Assembly (NCBI RefSeq): GCF_001189845.1
Contig: NZ_LFLZ01000036.1
Span: 1 to 64,000 of the forward strand
Direction: 5' to 3'
Length of the DNA: 64,000 nt
From: Bradyrhizobium tropiciagri
Lineage (GTDB): Bacteria > Pseudomonadota > Alphaproteobacteria > Rhizobiales > Xanthobacteraceae
Part shown: positions 46,398 to 56,084 of the stretch, piece after piece
Numbering within the stretch: position 1 is the first letter of the stretch
How the letters are laid out: each line of letters starts with the position of its first letter
Made by a program: the position numbers and the translations under genes
Notes under the pieces: model-generated
What the model was told of the DNA's origin: nothing
Database searches by the model: none
Seen by the model: only the letters and a program-made list of their open reading frames with translations

Positions 46398-47479
46398 ATG
46401 TCCGCCAACAACGCACTCCACATCGCCGTCCTCGGCGGCGATGGCATCGGCCCCGAGGTGATGGCGCCGGCGCTCGAGGTGCTGCGCAAGGTCGAAGCGA
46501 CGACCGATCTCAAATTCCGCTTCACCGAGCGCCGGCCGGCGCCGGCCATTACAAGGCAACCGGCAAGTCGATGCCGGAGAGTACCATCCGGCTGTGCGAG
46601 GATGCCGATGCGATCCTGCTCGGCGCCTGCGGCCTGCCGTCAGTGCGCTACCCCGACAACACCGAGATCGCGCCGCAGATCGAATTGCGCGTGATCTTCG
46701 ATCTCTATGCCGGCGTGCGGCCGGCGCGATTGATCCCGGGCGTTTCGAGCACGATCGTCGGGGCCGATCAGAAAGGCATCGACCTCGTCGTGATCCGGGA
46801 ATCGACCGAGGGCCTGTTCGCCTCGATGGGCAAGGGCGTCGTCACCGACGGCGAGGCGCGCGAGACCATGGTGATCACGCGCCACACCTCGGAGCGGCTG
46901 TTCGAGTTCTCGTTCCGGCTCGCCGAACGCCGCAAGGCGCGCGGCAAGGTTGGTGGCGGGCTGACCTGCGTCGACAAGGCGAACGTGTTCAAGGCGTTCG
47001 CGTTCTTCCGCAGCATCTTCGACGAGACCGCGAAGCGTCATCCCGATGTCAGGGCCGATCACCTCTATATCGACGCGACCGCAGCTGCGCTGGTGAAGCG
47101 TCCCTGGGACTTCGACGTCATGGTGACCGAGAATATGTTCGGCGACATCCTGTCAGATCTCGCCGCCGGTCTGATCGGCGGCATGGGCATGGCGCCATCG
47201 GCTGACATCGGCGACCGCTACGCGGTGTTTCAGCCGTGCCATGGCACCGCGCCCGACATCATGGGGCAGGGCAAGGCCAATCCGACCGCGATGATCCTGT
47301 CGGCCGCGATGATGCTGGACTGGCTTGCCGACAAGCACGGCATCGAAAGTGCTGCCGAGGCCGGTGAGCGGATCGAGCGCGCGGTCGACAAGGTCTATGC
47401 CGGCGGCATCAGGCCGTTCGAGTTCGGCGGCAGCAACGGCACCGCGGATGTTGCGAAGGCCGTGCTTGCAGCGCTTTGA
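46398..47479 (+). pseudogene. Isocitrate/isopropylmalate dehydrogenase family protein (frameshifted)
   Basis: A beta-decarboxylating dehydrogenase of about 360 residues after repair. It begins IAVLGGDGIGPEVMAPALEVL and continues with LLGACGLPSVRYPDNTE, VVIRESTEGLFASMGKGV, DKANVFKAFAFFR, DVMVTENMFGDILSDLAAGL and FQPCHGTAPDIMGQGKANP. The sequence is closer to tartrate/isopropylmalate-type paralogues than to housekeeping LeuB. The frame breaks near 46529. Adding one G (GAGCGCC to GAGGCGCC) restores TEAPAGAGHYKATG across the two frames. Substrate unknown, possibly a hydroxy-dicarboxylic acid. Confidence 0.85.
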
Positions 47480-47552
47480 GCAAGGTGCGACCCGTCATGC
47501 CGAGGTGCGAAACGGGTCCACCTCGCTCCGACGCTCCGGCTGACCGGAGGCG

Positions 47553-48800
47553 TCATGGCAGCAGCGTTGCGTCGCCATCAAACGGGCCGGCGTACCAGGC
47601 GTTCTCGTCCGCGAGGGTTCGGGCAAGGGCCTCGTCCGTCGTCTTGTAGACGAGCGGATCGGTCGGGTACGTCCTGACGTAGGGATGCCATCTCATCAGG
47701 ATCTGCCTGACGTGTTGAGGTAGGCCGATCACCTCCAAGAGATGACCGCCCGAAGCGAGCGCGTTCGAATAGACCGCATCGAGCAGCGCCTCGGTCACGT
47801 CCGGGTCGTCCTGCTCCACCAGGATGTCGGCGAGCATCGACCGTCGCAAGCCGGTTTCGCGATCGACCGCATGCAGCACGACGGCATACCCTGCCAGGCG
47901 CTGGAATCGATGGCAGCAGAGCACTGCAACCGTCGAAGAGCTCCCCGGGAGCGTGAAGTGCCACCTGAGAGAGGCGGCACTTCGATCCGCCAGCAACCGA
48001 GGCGCCTCGCCCAACTTGCGCCGCCACAGCGCGTCAAATTCGTCCCCGATGTCGTTCACGTCGATCTGCGTTATTTTGCCCGGCGCGCGGCTCTGTGGTC
48101 CGCGACGGAGCGAGTCCAGCCGCAGGGCCGACGAAGCGAGGAAGGCTCCGGCCGCCTCCATTCCGCTCGCGAGGCCGAGCTTCGCCGCGAGCACTCGCGC
48201 GAACTCATGGACATTCAGGATCCAGAACAGCACCTTGTCGTAGTCGGCGCGAGGCAGCGACCTCGCACGAAGGGCTTTTGATTGATTGACCACGGACGCG
48301 GTCGAGTGCGTGATCACGAACAGGGCAACATCTCGCTGTCGGTAGAACGAAGCCAGCAGGCCGATACAGCGCGTGCGGTACGCCGGCTCGATCACCAGGC
48401 CAGCGGCTGTCGCGGCGATCATCGTTCGGTTCTCGAACTGATAGAGTACAGGGACGCTTCCCTGGTATCCGACGATCCCTTCGGCGGTCTCCAGCACCCA
48501 CCCCATGCTTGGTTGCGATTTGACGGCGCCCATCGCAGGATTTTGCCGCCATAGCCGATCCCAGTTTTCGGGCGTGTCTTTCGCAAGTCCGCCACGTTCC
48601 TTCAGCCGTGCGATGTCTGCGAAATCCGCGAACTGGACCTCGCGCTGCTTCGCCGGCGCCAGCGCGCTTCCGCACAGCGGCGCCGTTTCGGTTTGAGCGG
48701 ACGAGGGACGCCGTCGGCTTTCGAGGAGCCGGAGCAGGATGTCGGCGGCATGATACTTTGGGTGCGCCAGAGTCCGCGCCGGCGCAGTGGTCCCTGCCAT
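47553..48800 (-). CDS. GNAT-like acyltransferase domain protein
   Basis: A 415-residue protein that I assign to the GNAT fold by eye. GWVLETAEGIVGYQGSVPV followed by TAAGLVIEPAYRTRCIGLL resembles the GNAT beta-strand and acyl-CoA pyrophosphate loop (V-x-P-x-x-R-x-x-G). A second GNAT-like half may lie in 270-400 (AGYAVVLHAV, MLADILVEQDD). ATG at 48800 has a GGGAGGGA site; the upstream in-frame extension overlaps the carrier-protein gene and is not credible. In the minus-strand cluster it is the last gene, 77 bases after the carrier protein. It may transfer an acyl or aminoacyl group from the carrier, which is inference. Confidence 0.65.
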   Translation of the reverse strand: MAGTTAPARTLAHPKYHAADILLRLLESRRRPSSAQTETAPLCGSALAPAKQREVQFADFADIARLKERGGLAKDTPENWDRLWRQNPAMGAVKSQPSMGWVLETAEGIVGYQGSVPVLYQFENRTMIAATAAGLVIEPAYRTRCIGLLASFYRQRDVALFVITHSTASVVNQSKALRARSLPRADYDKVLFWILNVHEFARVLAAKLGLASGMEAAGAFLASSALRLDSLRRGPQSRAPGKITQIDVNDIGDEFDALWRRKLGEAPRLLADRSAASLRWHFTLPGSSSTVAVLCCHRFQRLAGYAVVLHAVDRETGLRRSMLADILVEQDDPDVTEALLDAVYSNALASGGHLLEVIGLPQHVRQILMRWHPYVRTYPTDPLVYKTTDEALARTLADENAWYAGPFDGDATLLP

Positions 48801-48877
48801 CAATCCCTCCCTGGGCGCGGTGCGTTTCCGATCACGGTACCGTCCGGTATGCGAGCCCCGGGGCAGTTCCAGATGCG

Positions 48878-49159
48878 TCATGACGGATGCGGCCTCAACT
48901 GCTCCGACACGAACAGGCACAAGGGTCCGATCAGCGTCATCTGTTCGGGGTCGAGGTTGTCGAAATCGATCTCCCGGTCGAAGTGCTCGCCCGCCGCCAT
49001 CATCATCTCGACGAACGCCAGCGAATCGAGCGCCCCCGACAACAGCAGGTCGTAGTCGTCGGGAAGGTCGCGCAGCGGGCGCTGTCCGCGATCCTCCAGC
49101 TTCTGGTTGAGGAAGGCTCCGAAGAACGCGCGGACGTCGTCGGTGGTCGGACCGTTCAT
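48878..49159 (-). CDS. Free-standing acyl/peptidyl carrier protein
   Basis: A 93-residue carrier protein. The phosphopantetheine attachment site is S46 in GALDSLAFVEMM, with the helix-2 pattern typical of carriers. MNGPTTDDVR is the natural start at 49159, and it overlaps the adenylating-enzyme stop as ATGA. This tight coupling implies that the two proteins work as a pair, as in DltA/DltC or PltF/PltL. No phosphopantetheinyl transferase is in the cluster, so a host enzyme must activate it. Confidence 0.85.
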   Translation of the reverse strand: MNGPTTDDVRAFFGAFLNQKLEDRGQRPLRDLPDDYDLLLSGALDSLAFVEMMMAAGEHFDREIDFDNLDPEQMTLIGPLCLFVSEQLRPHPS

Positions 49160-50762
49160 TGACTGTCTCCCAAGACCGCCGGCATCGCCTTGCGATCGTA
49201 CTTGCCATTGGCGTTGCGGGGCAACCGGCCGCAGACGTGCCATCGCCTCGGGACCATGTAGTCTGGCAGTCGGGCGGCGACCGCCGCGCGAAGCCCGTCG
49301 AGATCGATCGGCCCGCCTTCGATGAGCACTTCGATGCCGCCATAGCCGCTCGATGTGATGGGCCAGCCGATCGCGACGACGCCGTCAATGCCCGAAGCTT
49401 CGCGCACCACCGCCTCGACCTCGCCGAGTTCCACCCTGTGCCCGAGGATCTTCACCTGTGAATCCATCCGGCCGAGATGGGTGAGGGGACCATCGCCGGC
49501 GGGTCGGCGCACGCGATCGCCGGTGCGGTAGAACAAGTCGTTTCGTCCAGGCGGGACGACGAACGCCGCGGCGGTCTTTCCGGGATCCTGCAAGTAGCCG
49601 AGCGACATCTGCGGACCGCGCATCAAGAGCTCGCCGTCCGCACCCGGTCCGACCTCGCTCAGATGCTCGTCGACGACGAGCACGTCCATGCCCGGGAATG
49701 GCGCGCCGATCGGCACGATCCCCATCTCAGACTCGGCCGGCGTCTGCTTCGGATCCCACCGGTAGCCGGTGCACGCGATGGTCAATTCGGTGGGACCGTA
49801 GACGTTCTCCACGATGCTGTTCGGCGCGGCCACCGCCCAGGCCTCGACAGAGCTTAGCGGCAGCGGCTCGCCGCAGAACAAGCTCAGCCTGAGCGAGGGA
49901 AACCCTCCCGGCTTCAAGAGGCCGGCCTGCTTCATCAGCGCGACCATCGAGGGCACCGAGAACCAGACCGTCAGCGCATGTTCGCGGATGAACCGACCGG
50001 GATTGAGCAGCGTCTTCTGCGACGGGCAGCACACGCATGCGCCGCGTTCCCACGCCACGAACATGTCGGAAGCCGACAGGTCGAACGTCATGTCGAAGGT
50101 CTGCGAGACGACGTCCAGCTCGGTGATGGCGAAGCGCTCCGCGGCATGATCGACATAGGCCATGACGTTGCGGTGCGCGACCATCACGCCTTTCGGGACC
50201 CCGGTGCTGCCTGACGTGAACAGCAGATAGGCGATCGCGTCCTCGTGCACGTCCGGCTCGCGCCAGTCGGCATGGCCTTCGAGATCGGGCGCGCCGACGA
50301 CGGTGTGCCGCGGCCAGCGTTCGCGGTAGGGGTGCGGATCCGCGAGATCGGGCGCGATCACCAGCAGCGGCTCGTCCGCGCCCGCCATGAGCGAGTCCAT
50401 TTGCGGCAGGGATGCCGCGTCGACGATGATCGATCGGCACTCCGAGCGCACGAGCATCGACCTGGTGCGCTCGACCGGGAAGGTACGGTTCAGCGGCACG
50501 TACCGTTTCCGGCCAGAAGCGATCCGAGCACGCCGGCGAACGCCGTCGGGCTGCGATGTGCGAACACGGCGGTGAGGGGCGTCCACGACCCCATGCGATG
50601 CGCCTGGATGCAGGCAGCGATTCGGATGGCGAGCTCGCGAAGCTGCCGATACGACAGCGATGTGCCTTGCGCGACGACGGCGGGACGGTCGGGAAACAGT
50701 TTCGCCGAACGCAGGAAGCCCGTCCACAATCCCCGCCGTGATCCGTCCGCGCGCAACTCCAT
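49156..50762 (-). pseudogene. Amino-acid-adenylating enzyme, AMP-dependent ligase (frameshifted)
   Basis: A stand-alone adenylation enzyme of about 535 residues after repair. Motifs include FTSGSTGVPKGVMVAHRN (A3), FDMTFDLSASDMFVAW (A4), ENVYGPTELTIA (A5), YRTGDRVRR (A7), GRMDSQVKILGHRVELGEVE (A8) and NANGKYDRKAM (A10, catalytic Lys). LFCGEPLP is DltA-like. The Asp of FDLSASD in the A4 position suggests an alpha-amino acid substrate. By eye the pocket reads D-L-S-F-L-C-V-I-A, a tentative code that I cannot match to one amino acid. The frame breaks near 50518-50522, where LAGNGTCR stops and the next frame reads KRYVPLNRTFPVE. One G added restores LLAGKRYVPLN. Confidence 0.82.
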
Positions 50763-50772
50763 TGACGATCGC

Positions 50773-51843
50773 CTAGCCTGTGAGGCCCTGACGCGCCGGA
50801 TCGCGAAGCGCGAGCGACTTCAGACGCCGGGCCTTCGTCAGCGCCTGTCCGAAGACCTCGCCCGTATGGACCAGTTCCTCGCGGGTGGGTGGAATGTCCA
50901 GGATGAACGTTCCGTAGCCGGCCGCGGCGTAGCGCGCGAGCTCGTCGGAGACGACGCTGTAGTCGCCGACCAGATACGGGCAGAAAGTCTTGTAGTTCTC
51001 GAACGGCACCAGCCAATAGGGCGTGTCCTGGACGGCGGTCTCGGCCGCGAGATCGGACATCTGCTTGTGCCACGCCGAGTCCGAGACCTTCATGGCCAGC
51101 TTGTGCGCGAGTTGTCCCTTCTTGTCGGTCGGGAAGCGCGCGTGTGCGACCTGCCAGGCCTCCTCGGCGCTCGCGCGGGCGATGATGCCGACGCGGATGC
51201 CCGAGCCGGTGCAGTCGGCGGCGTCCGCCTGCACATACTCTGCGGCCGGCTTGGGATACTTCACAGGCGTCGCGCCCAGCGCCTTGGCGGCCGCGAGCCC
51301 CGCTTCCGAGGAGCCGGACACGAACACGCCCGGCAGCAGCTCCCGCGGCAGCGGTGGCGTCATCCGCAGATTGCGGATGGCGTGGGATTCCCCTTCGAAG
51401 GTCACCGGCTCGGCGTTCTCGAGCAGCAGCTTGATGATGCCGGTGTACTCGACGAGCCTTTCGTAGCGCTTGTCATGCGCCGTGGCATCGCCGAGCGCCG
51501 CCAGCTCGGTCGTGTAGCCGCCTGCGACCATGTTCAGATAGAGCCGGCGCCCGTACATATGCGCGAGCGAACTCACCATCTTGGCGACGCTGTACGGATG
51601 CATGTAGACCGGCTGCACCGCCACCAGCGGACAGAGCTCCCTGGTGCTCTGCAGGATGACCTGCGAGACGAGCCAGGGATCGACCAGGGAATTCTCGGTG
51701 TAGACCAGGATACCCTTGCAGCCCGCCTCTTCGCTCCAGCGAGCGACCGACTGGACCCGTTCGACATAATCCGCCGCCGGGAGCGCGCTGGATTGCGGGC
51801 ACGTGCTGAAGACTTCGAAGCGAATATCGGACAGCGCATCCAT
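50773..51843 (-). CDS. LLM-class flavin-dependent monooxygenase (luciferase-like)
   Basis: A 356-residue TIM-barrel flavin enzyme of the bacterial luciferase superfamily, near the alkanesulfonate monooxygenase (SsuD) branch. Features include GCKGILVYTENSLVDPWLVSQ, YLNMVAGGYTTELAALGD, HDKRYERLVEYTGIIKLLL, VTFEG and PGVFVSGSSEAGLAAAKALG. It uses reduced FMN and oxygen; a flavin reductase would have to come from elsewhere. The start at 51843 has a GGAGGTGG site. It is the first gene of the minus-strand cluster and ends 11 bases before the adenylating enzyme. A role in oxidising a carrier-bound amino acid is inference; sulfonate oxidation is the alternative. Confidence 0.85.
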   Translation of the reverse strand: MDALSDIRFEVFSTCPQSSALPAADYVERVQSVARWSEEAGCKGILVYTENSLVDPWLVSQVILQSTRELCPLVAVQPVYMHPYSVAKMVSSLAHMYGRRLYLNMVAGGYTTELAALGDATAHDKRYERLVEYTGIIKLLLENAEPVTFEGESHAIRNLRMTPPLPRELLPGVFVSGSSEAGLAAAKALGATPVKYPKPAAEYVQADAADCTGSGIRVGIIARASAEEAWQVAHARFPTDKKGQLAHKLAMKVSDSAWHKQMSDLAAETAVQDTPYWLVPFENYKTFCPYLVGDYSVVSDELARYAAAGYGTFILDIPPTREELVHTGEVFGQALTKARRLKSLALRDPARQGLTG

Positions 51844-52095
51844 CGTCCACCTCCATGCGAAAGGCGTACGGTCGCCGTGATTTGGCGGAAAACCCCCGTG
51901 ACGGTAGCATATGCGTTCGGGAGCTCCCCCGACGCAAAGGTGGTACTCCGTCAAGCGATGGGAACGGATGCCCGACTATTCCGGGGCGGCGGCGCAGCAC
52001 TTTTGCGGACTTTGATTTCGCCGGCCTCTCTGCAACGATGCCGCCGAACCTGCTCGAATGTCCCTTGAGCGCGATCCGTCCAGGGGTTGTTGAAT

Positions 52096-53861
52096 ATGGC
52101 GAAAGTAATCGGCATCACTGGATTCGAGAACTCGATCCCCTTCAAGAAGCAGCACTGGCCGGGCCTGGAGGAACGCGAATATCGGATCTCCCAGGGCCAC
52201 GATTCGGCCGCGGTGCTGGTGGTCGACGGCAGGATCGTCGCCGGTGCCGCCGAGGAGCGCTTCAGCCGCAAGAAGCACACCGGTGATTTCCCGATCGGCG
52301 CGATCAGATATTGCCTGGAGACCGCTGGCCTGAAGCCGGCCGACATCGACGTGATCTCCCACGGCTTCGACTATTCGCCTTACAAAGCTGCCTTCATGCT
52401 GGATCCGACCTCCGCCCGGCAATACAGGGAGGTGTTCTCGCGCGAAAAGCTGCTCGTGCAAGTCGATGAGCACCTGCCCGGATTTCCCGCCGGCAAGGTT
52501 CACCACGTCAACCATCATCTGTCCCACGCCGCCAGCGCCTACTACACCTCCGGATGGGACGAGTGCCTTGTGGTGGTGCTCGACGGCATGGGCGAGGTCC
52601 ACGCCGTCACCGTCTATCACGCGCACGGCAACGCGATCGACAAGCTGGCGGAAATCACCGCCCAGGATTCCATCGGCATCCTCTATTCCACCCTGACGTT
52701 GCATCTCGGCTTCGACTTCAACTCCGACGAATACAAGATCATGGGTCTTGCTCCCTACGGCGAGCCCGCCCGGCACCGTGCCTTCTTCGAGCGGACCGTG
52801 GAGCTGCGCGACGACGGCCTGATCAGGATTCCGCTGCTCCGCCTCAATGCCGAGCGGCACGATCGCGAAACCTACGGCGCGACGCGACGTCATCTCGGCG
52901 AGCACCTGATCCCGGCCCGCGCACCCGATAGCGACGTCACTGACGACCATCGCGACGTCGCCGCGGCGCTGCAGGAATGTCTCGACCGGGTGATGCTCCA
53001 CATCTGCGGTCATTTCGGCCGCAGCACCGGCCTGCGCAGGCTCGCGATGGCCGGCGGCGTCGCGCTCAACTGCACCGCCAACGGCCGCCTGCTGCAGTCC
53101 GGCCTGTTCGATGAGATCTACGTCCAGCCGGCCGCCGGCGACGACGGCTCCGCGCTCGGCGCCGCGCTCTGGTCGGCATCGCGCGATCGCGGCGTGAAGA
53201 ATGTCCGGATGCCGGTGCCCTTCCTCGGCCCCGCACACACGCAGACCGAGATCGACAGGGCGCTCGCCGAGACCACCGGCCGCCTCGAGATCACGCGCTT
53301 TCCGGATCTCGACGAGACCTGCGCCGTGGCGGCGAGGCTGATTGCGGCCGGACGCGTGCTCGGCTGGTACCGCGGACGCATGGAGTTCGGTCCCCGCGCG
53401 CTGGGGCACCGCAGCATCCTGGCCGATCCCGGTCATCCGGAGATGCGCGATCGCATCAACGCGATGGTCAAGATGCGCGAAGCCTTCCGCCCGTTCGCGC
53501 CGGCGGTCAGCCTGGAAGAGGTGCATCGCTGGTTCGAGGTGCCGAAGGGGCTCGAGCTTCCCTACATGATCATGACCGCGACGTGCGTCCCGAGCATCGC
53601 GCTGCGTTGCCGGCGATCACGCATGTCAACGGCTCGGCCCGGGTGCAGACGGTCGACGTCAGGGACAATCCGGAATTCCACGCGCTGCTGCGCGCCGTCG
53701 GCCGGGCGACCGGCCGCGAGATGGTGCTGAACACGAGCTTCAACGTGAAGGGACAGCCGATCGTCAACACCCCGCGCGAGGCCATCGATACCTTCCTCGG
53801 CACCGGCATCGAGTATCTCTTCCTCGAGAACGCGCTCGTCCGCCGCGCGGGACAGAGGTAG
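52096..53861 (+). pseudogene. NodU/CmcH-family carbamoyltransferase (frameshifted)
   Basis: An O-carbamoyltransferase-type protein of about 588 residues after repair. It begins with ISQGHDSAAVLVVDGRIV and EERFSRKKHTGDFP. It continues with HHLSHAASAYYTSGW, LDGMGE, EYKIMGLAPYGEP, AGGVALNCTANGRLL, GDDGSALGAAL, GWYRGRMEFGPRALGHRSIL and NTSFNVKGQPIVNTPREAID. It makes carbamoyl-AMP from carbamoyl phosphate and ATP and transfers carbamoyl to a hydroxyl. The frame breaks near 53579-53582: one frame reads MTATCVPS, the next reads VRPEHRAALPAITHVNG. Adding one base (GCGACGTG to GCGGACGTG) restores the ADVRPE pattern. It is divergent from the luciferase-like gene. No nod genes are nearby, so Nod-factor modification is unlikely. 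Confidence 0.85.
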
Positions 53862-53881
53862 CCGGGGCATGCCCGGGCGCT

Positions 53882-53908
53882 AAAAGGTGAGGGGGCCGAA
53901 GCCCCCTC
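53882..53908 (-). terminator. Intrinsic terminator of the His-rich protein gene
   Basis: On the minus strand an 8-bp stem (GAGGGGGC with GCCCCCTC) closes a TTCG tetraloop and is followed by CACC and then TTTT. It lies 9 bases after the His-rich gene's stop codon. The UUCG-capped, GC-rich stem plus T-run is a textbook intrinsic terminator. Confidence 0.8.
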
Positions 53909-53916
53909 GCAGATGG

Positions 53917-54243
53917 TTAGCGCCAGTGGCCGCCGTGATGCCCGCCGCCATGATGACCGCCACCATGGTGTCCGCCGTGATGGCGATGCCCGTGATGATG
54001 ATGGCGCGGATAGAAGTGCGGACGATGATGCCATCCGTGATGACGCGGTCCGTAGCCGTAGCCGGGTTGCCAATAGCAGCGGCCCCAGCGATCGCAGACC
54101 TGGCGCACCTTGTCGACATTGGACGTTTCGCCTGCGATGTGGCTGGCCTGCGGAAGCCCGTTCGGCAGCGCCGACGCCGCACCGGACATCAACGCTGCGC
54201 TTCCGAGCGCGGCCAATCCAATAACGGCAAGCTTGATATTCAT
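53917..54243 (-). CDS. Secreted histidine/glycine-rich small protein
   Basis: A 108-residue protein with a signal peptide (MNIKLAVIGLAALGSAALMS, cleavage near ASA-LPN). The mature part has VCDRWGRCYWQPGYGYG with two cysteines. The last 40 residues are almost all His, Gly, Pro and Arg, with repeated HHGGGHHGG blocks. This suggests a periplasmic or outer metal-binding protein (nickel, copper or zinc), but the family is not characterised. The start at 54243 has AAGGAGAT. It has its own intrinsic terminator. Confidence 0.85.
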   Translation of the reverse strand: MNIKLAVIGLAALGSAALMSGAASALPNGLPQASHIAGETSNVDKVRQVCDRWGRCYWQPGYGYGPRHHGWHHRPHFYPRHHHHGHRHHGGHHGGGHHGGGHHGGHWR

Positions 54244-54483
54244 CGAAATCTCCTTGGTTGAAGCCTGAAAACGTTCATGCGGCCGCCTGGTTGCTGCGAC
54301 AAAAAAGACAGGCACGTGCACTTGGTTCTGGCGCCGCCGGTTCAACGCAGGAAATGCGGGAGTTGTGAGGTCGCCCGATGTGCGGGCGACAATTGGCCGC
54401 GCGACACAATGGCGAGGCGCAAGCAAGGGGCTAGAGCGTAGTGACGTTCGGACCCAGTCGCATCGCTTTCCAGCGAAGGCGCT

Positions 54484-55815
54484 CTACTGCGTGGTCAGCG
54501 GATGTTCGGCGGCCTTGCTGAAGAAGGCCGCTTCCTCGGCGGTGGCTTCGAGGAGCTGCTGGTCCTGGTCGTAGACGTCGTTGCGGAACTGGATCATCCG
54601 GTCCTTCGTCATCCACGCCGTGAGGTAGATCCAGGCCACCGGCACCTTCTTCAGCATGCGGATGTCCTGACGCTGTCCGGTGGCGATCGCGGCGTCGACG
54701 GCGGCGCGGGTCCACTGCGGCTGGTCTTTCAGCAGCCATGCCGCGAGATCGCGGACATTGTCGACGCGCGAGCAGCCATGCGAATCGAAGCGATAGTCGT
54801 CGCTGAACAGGCTGCGCTGATTGGTGTCGTGCATGTAGACCGAATAGGAGTTCGGCATGTCGATCTTGACGGCGCCGAGCGCATTCCATGCCCCGCTCTG
54901 CTGCCGCACCGTGACGTTCGGCGCGTGATCGGCGGACCAGTCGACCGAACGCGGATCGATCGGGTTGTCGTGGGCGTCGAGCACGTCCATGTGCATGCGC
55001 GACAGATAGGTCGGGTCCTTGCGCATATGCGCCGCGATCTCCGTCTTCGTGATCGATGACGGGACTGTCCAGGTCGGGTTCAGAATGACGTCGGTGATCT
55101 CGGATGTCAGCGTCGGCGAGGGCTTCTCGGTCTTGCCGACGATCACGCGGTAGCGCCGCACGACCTTGTCGTCCTCGACGGCCTCGGCGAAGGTGGCGGG
55201 AATGTTGACGACCACGTAGCGCTGCCCGAACTGGAAATCCATCTGGTCAAGCCGCTCCAGCGAGGCCTCGAGTTGCTTGATCCGCTTCTGTACCGGGACG
55301 TTGAGCGCAGCCAGCGTCCGCGGCGTCACCGTGCCGGTTGCCGCGAGCCCATGGCGTGTCTGGAAGTGCTTCACCGCCTCGGCAACGACTTCATCATAGG
55401 CGCCGGTGGTCTTGTCGGCGGCAAGGTCGCCGGTGATGATCAGGCGCTTGCGCAGCAGATCGTCACTGGCGCCCTGGACGCCCAAGGCAAATTTCGCGTC
55501 CACGGCGATCGTGGGCCAACCGCCGCGGGCGGCGAGATCGGAATAGCTCTTCACCACGTCGCGAATGCGCTGGGCGCTGCCCTGGTCGTAGGTCGGCTCG
55601 TGCGACAATGCGAGCGCGGCAGCCGACCGCGTCTCCGCGACCGAGGCCGACGCTGCCGGCTTCGTCTGGCTGGGCTGGGTGGCCGCCGGTGCCGCAGCCG
55701 GCACGGCATGATGGGGCGGGACCGCCGCAGCCGGGCCGGGCGCGTCGGCGGTTTGGGCGAATGCCGGCTGGGCCGCGAGCATGGTGGCCACGACGACGAG
55801 TGTCACTTTCTGCAT
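54484..55815 (-). CDS. L,D-transpeptidase with peptidoglycan-binding domain (YcbB-like)
   Basis: A 443-residue periplasmic enzyme with signal peptide (VTLVVVATMLAAQPAFAQ). A Pro/Ala-rich linker to about residue 65 is followed by a scaffold region and a peptidoglycan-binding domain at about 130-172 (VAEAVKHFQTRHGLAATGTVTPRTLAAL). The YkuD catalytic domain follows (about 200-360), with SHGCSRV at 345-351 and C348 as nucleophile. The Ser-Arg-Val after Cys is the YcbB/LdtD variant. It forms 3-3 crosslinks in peptidoglycan. It differs in layout from the enzyme at 33790. Confidence 0.88.
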   Translation of the reverse strand: MQKVTLVVVATMLAAQPAFAQTADAPGPAAAVPPHHAVPAAAPAATQPSQTKPAASASVAETRSAAALALSHEPTYDQGSAQRIRDVVKSYSDLAARGGWPTIAVDAKFALGVQGASDDLLRKRLIITGDLAADKTTGAYDEVVAEAVKHFQTRHGLAATGTVTPRTLAALNVPVQKRIKQLEASLERLDQMDFQFGQRYVVVNIPATFAEAVEDDKVVRRYRVIVGKTEKPSPTLTSEITDVILNPTWTVPSSITKTEIAAHMRKDPTYLSRMHMDVLDAHDNPIDPRSVDWSADHAPNVTVRQQSGAWNALGAVKIDMPNSYSVYMHDTNQRSLFSDDYRFDSHGCSRVDNVRDLAAWLLKDQPQWTRAAVDAAIATGQRQDIRMLKKVPVAWIYLTAWMTKDRMIQFRNDVYDQDQQLLEATAEEAAFFSKAAEHPLTTQ

Positions 55816-56084
55816 ATCGCGTTTCTCCGGACTGCGCCGCTTGCGCGAAAATCGGAAGGCACGCCCCCGGCCGCACGAATCGAGGGGGGCGGCGCGCTTA
55901 TTCGGAGGTGATGATCTATCCCGAGACCGTTGCGTCTTGATTAAGCTTTGGTTTGCGGCCGGTGCATTGCCGCAACCTTCTTGCCGCGGCGGGGCTGGAG
56001 GCGCCCATCAAGGGCGGAGATCGTTCGCTCGTCCCGGACCGTGCAGAGACGCCGGGCGTAAGGATCGCGTGGCGCCGAACGGAC
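55816..56084. other. Intergenic region, nothing clear
   Basis: The region should contain the minus-strand promoter of the L,D-transpeptidase gene. No convincing coding frame, RNA gene or operator was seen. It runs up to the terminator of the XRE regulator gene. Confidence 0.4.

Noticed and set aside
45521..47479. One continuous plus-strand frame spanning the alcohol dehydrogenase, the REP element and the dehydrogenase behind it
   Set aside because: The first part is out of frame with the real alcohol dehydrogenase and the middle translates the repeat; only the part after about 46530 is genuine, as the second half of the frame-broken dehydrogenase.
47484..47552. A possible further repeat copy (CGTCATGCCGAGGTGCG ... 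GGAGGCGTCATGG)
   Set aside because: Only the ends loosely resemble the other intergenic families and the arms do not pair well, so I do not list it.
52096..53861. The carbamoyltransferase as NodU of a symbiosis region
   Set aside because: No nodABC, nodSUIJ, nif genes or nod boxes are visible nearby, and its neighbours form a different biosynthetic cluster.
53917..54000. His/Gly-rich codon repeats as a tandem DNA repeat or CRISPR
   Set aside because: The repeats follow the reading frame of a protein with a signal peptide and good ribosome site; there are no unique spacers.
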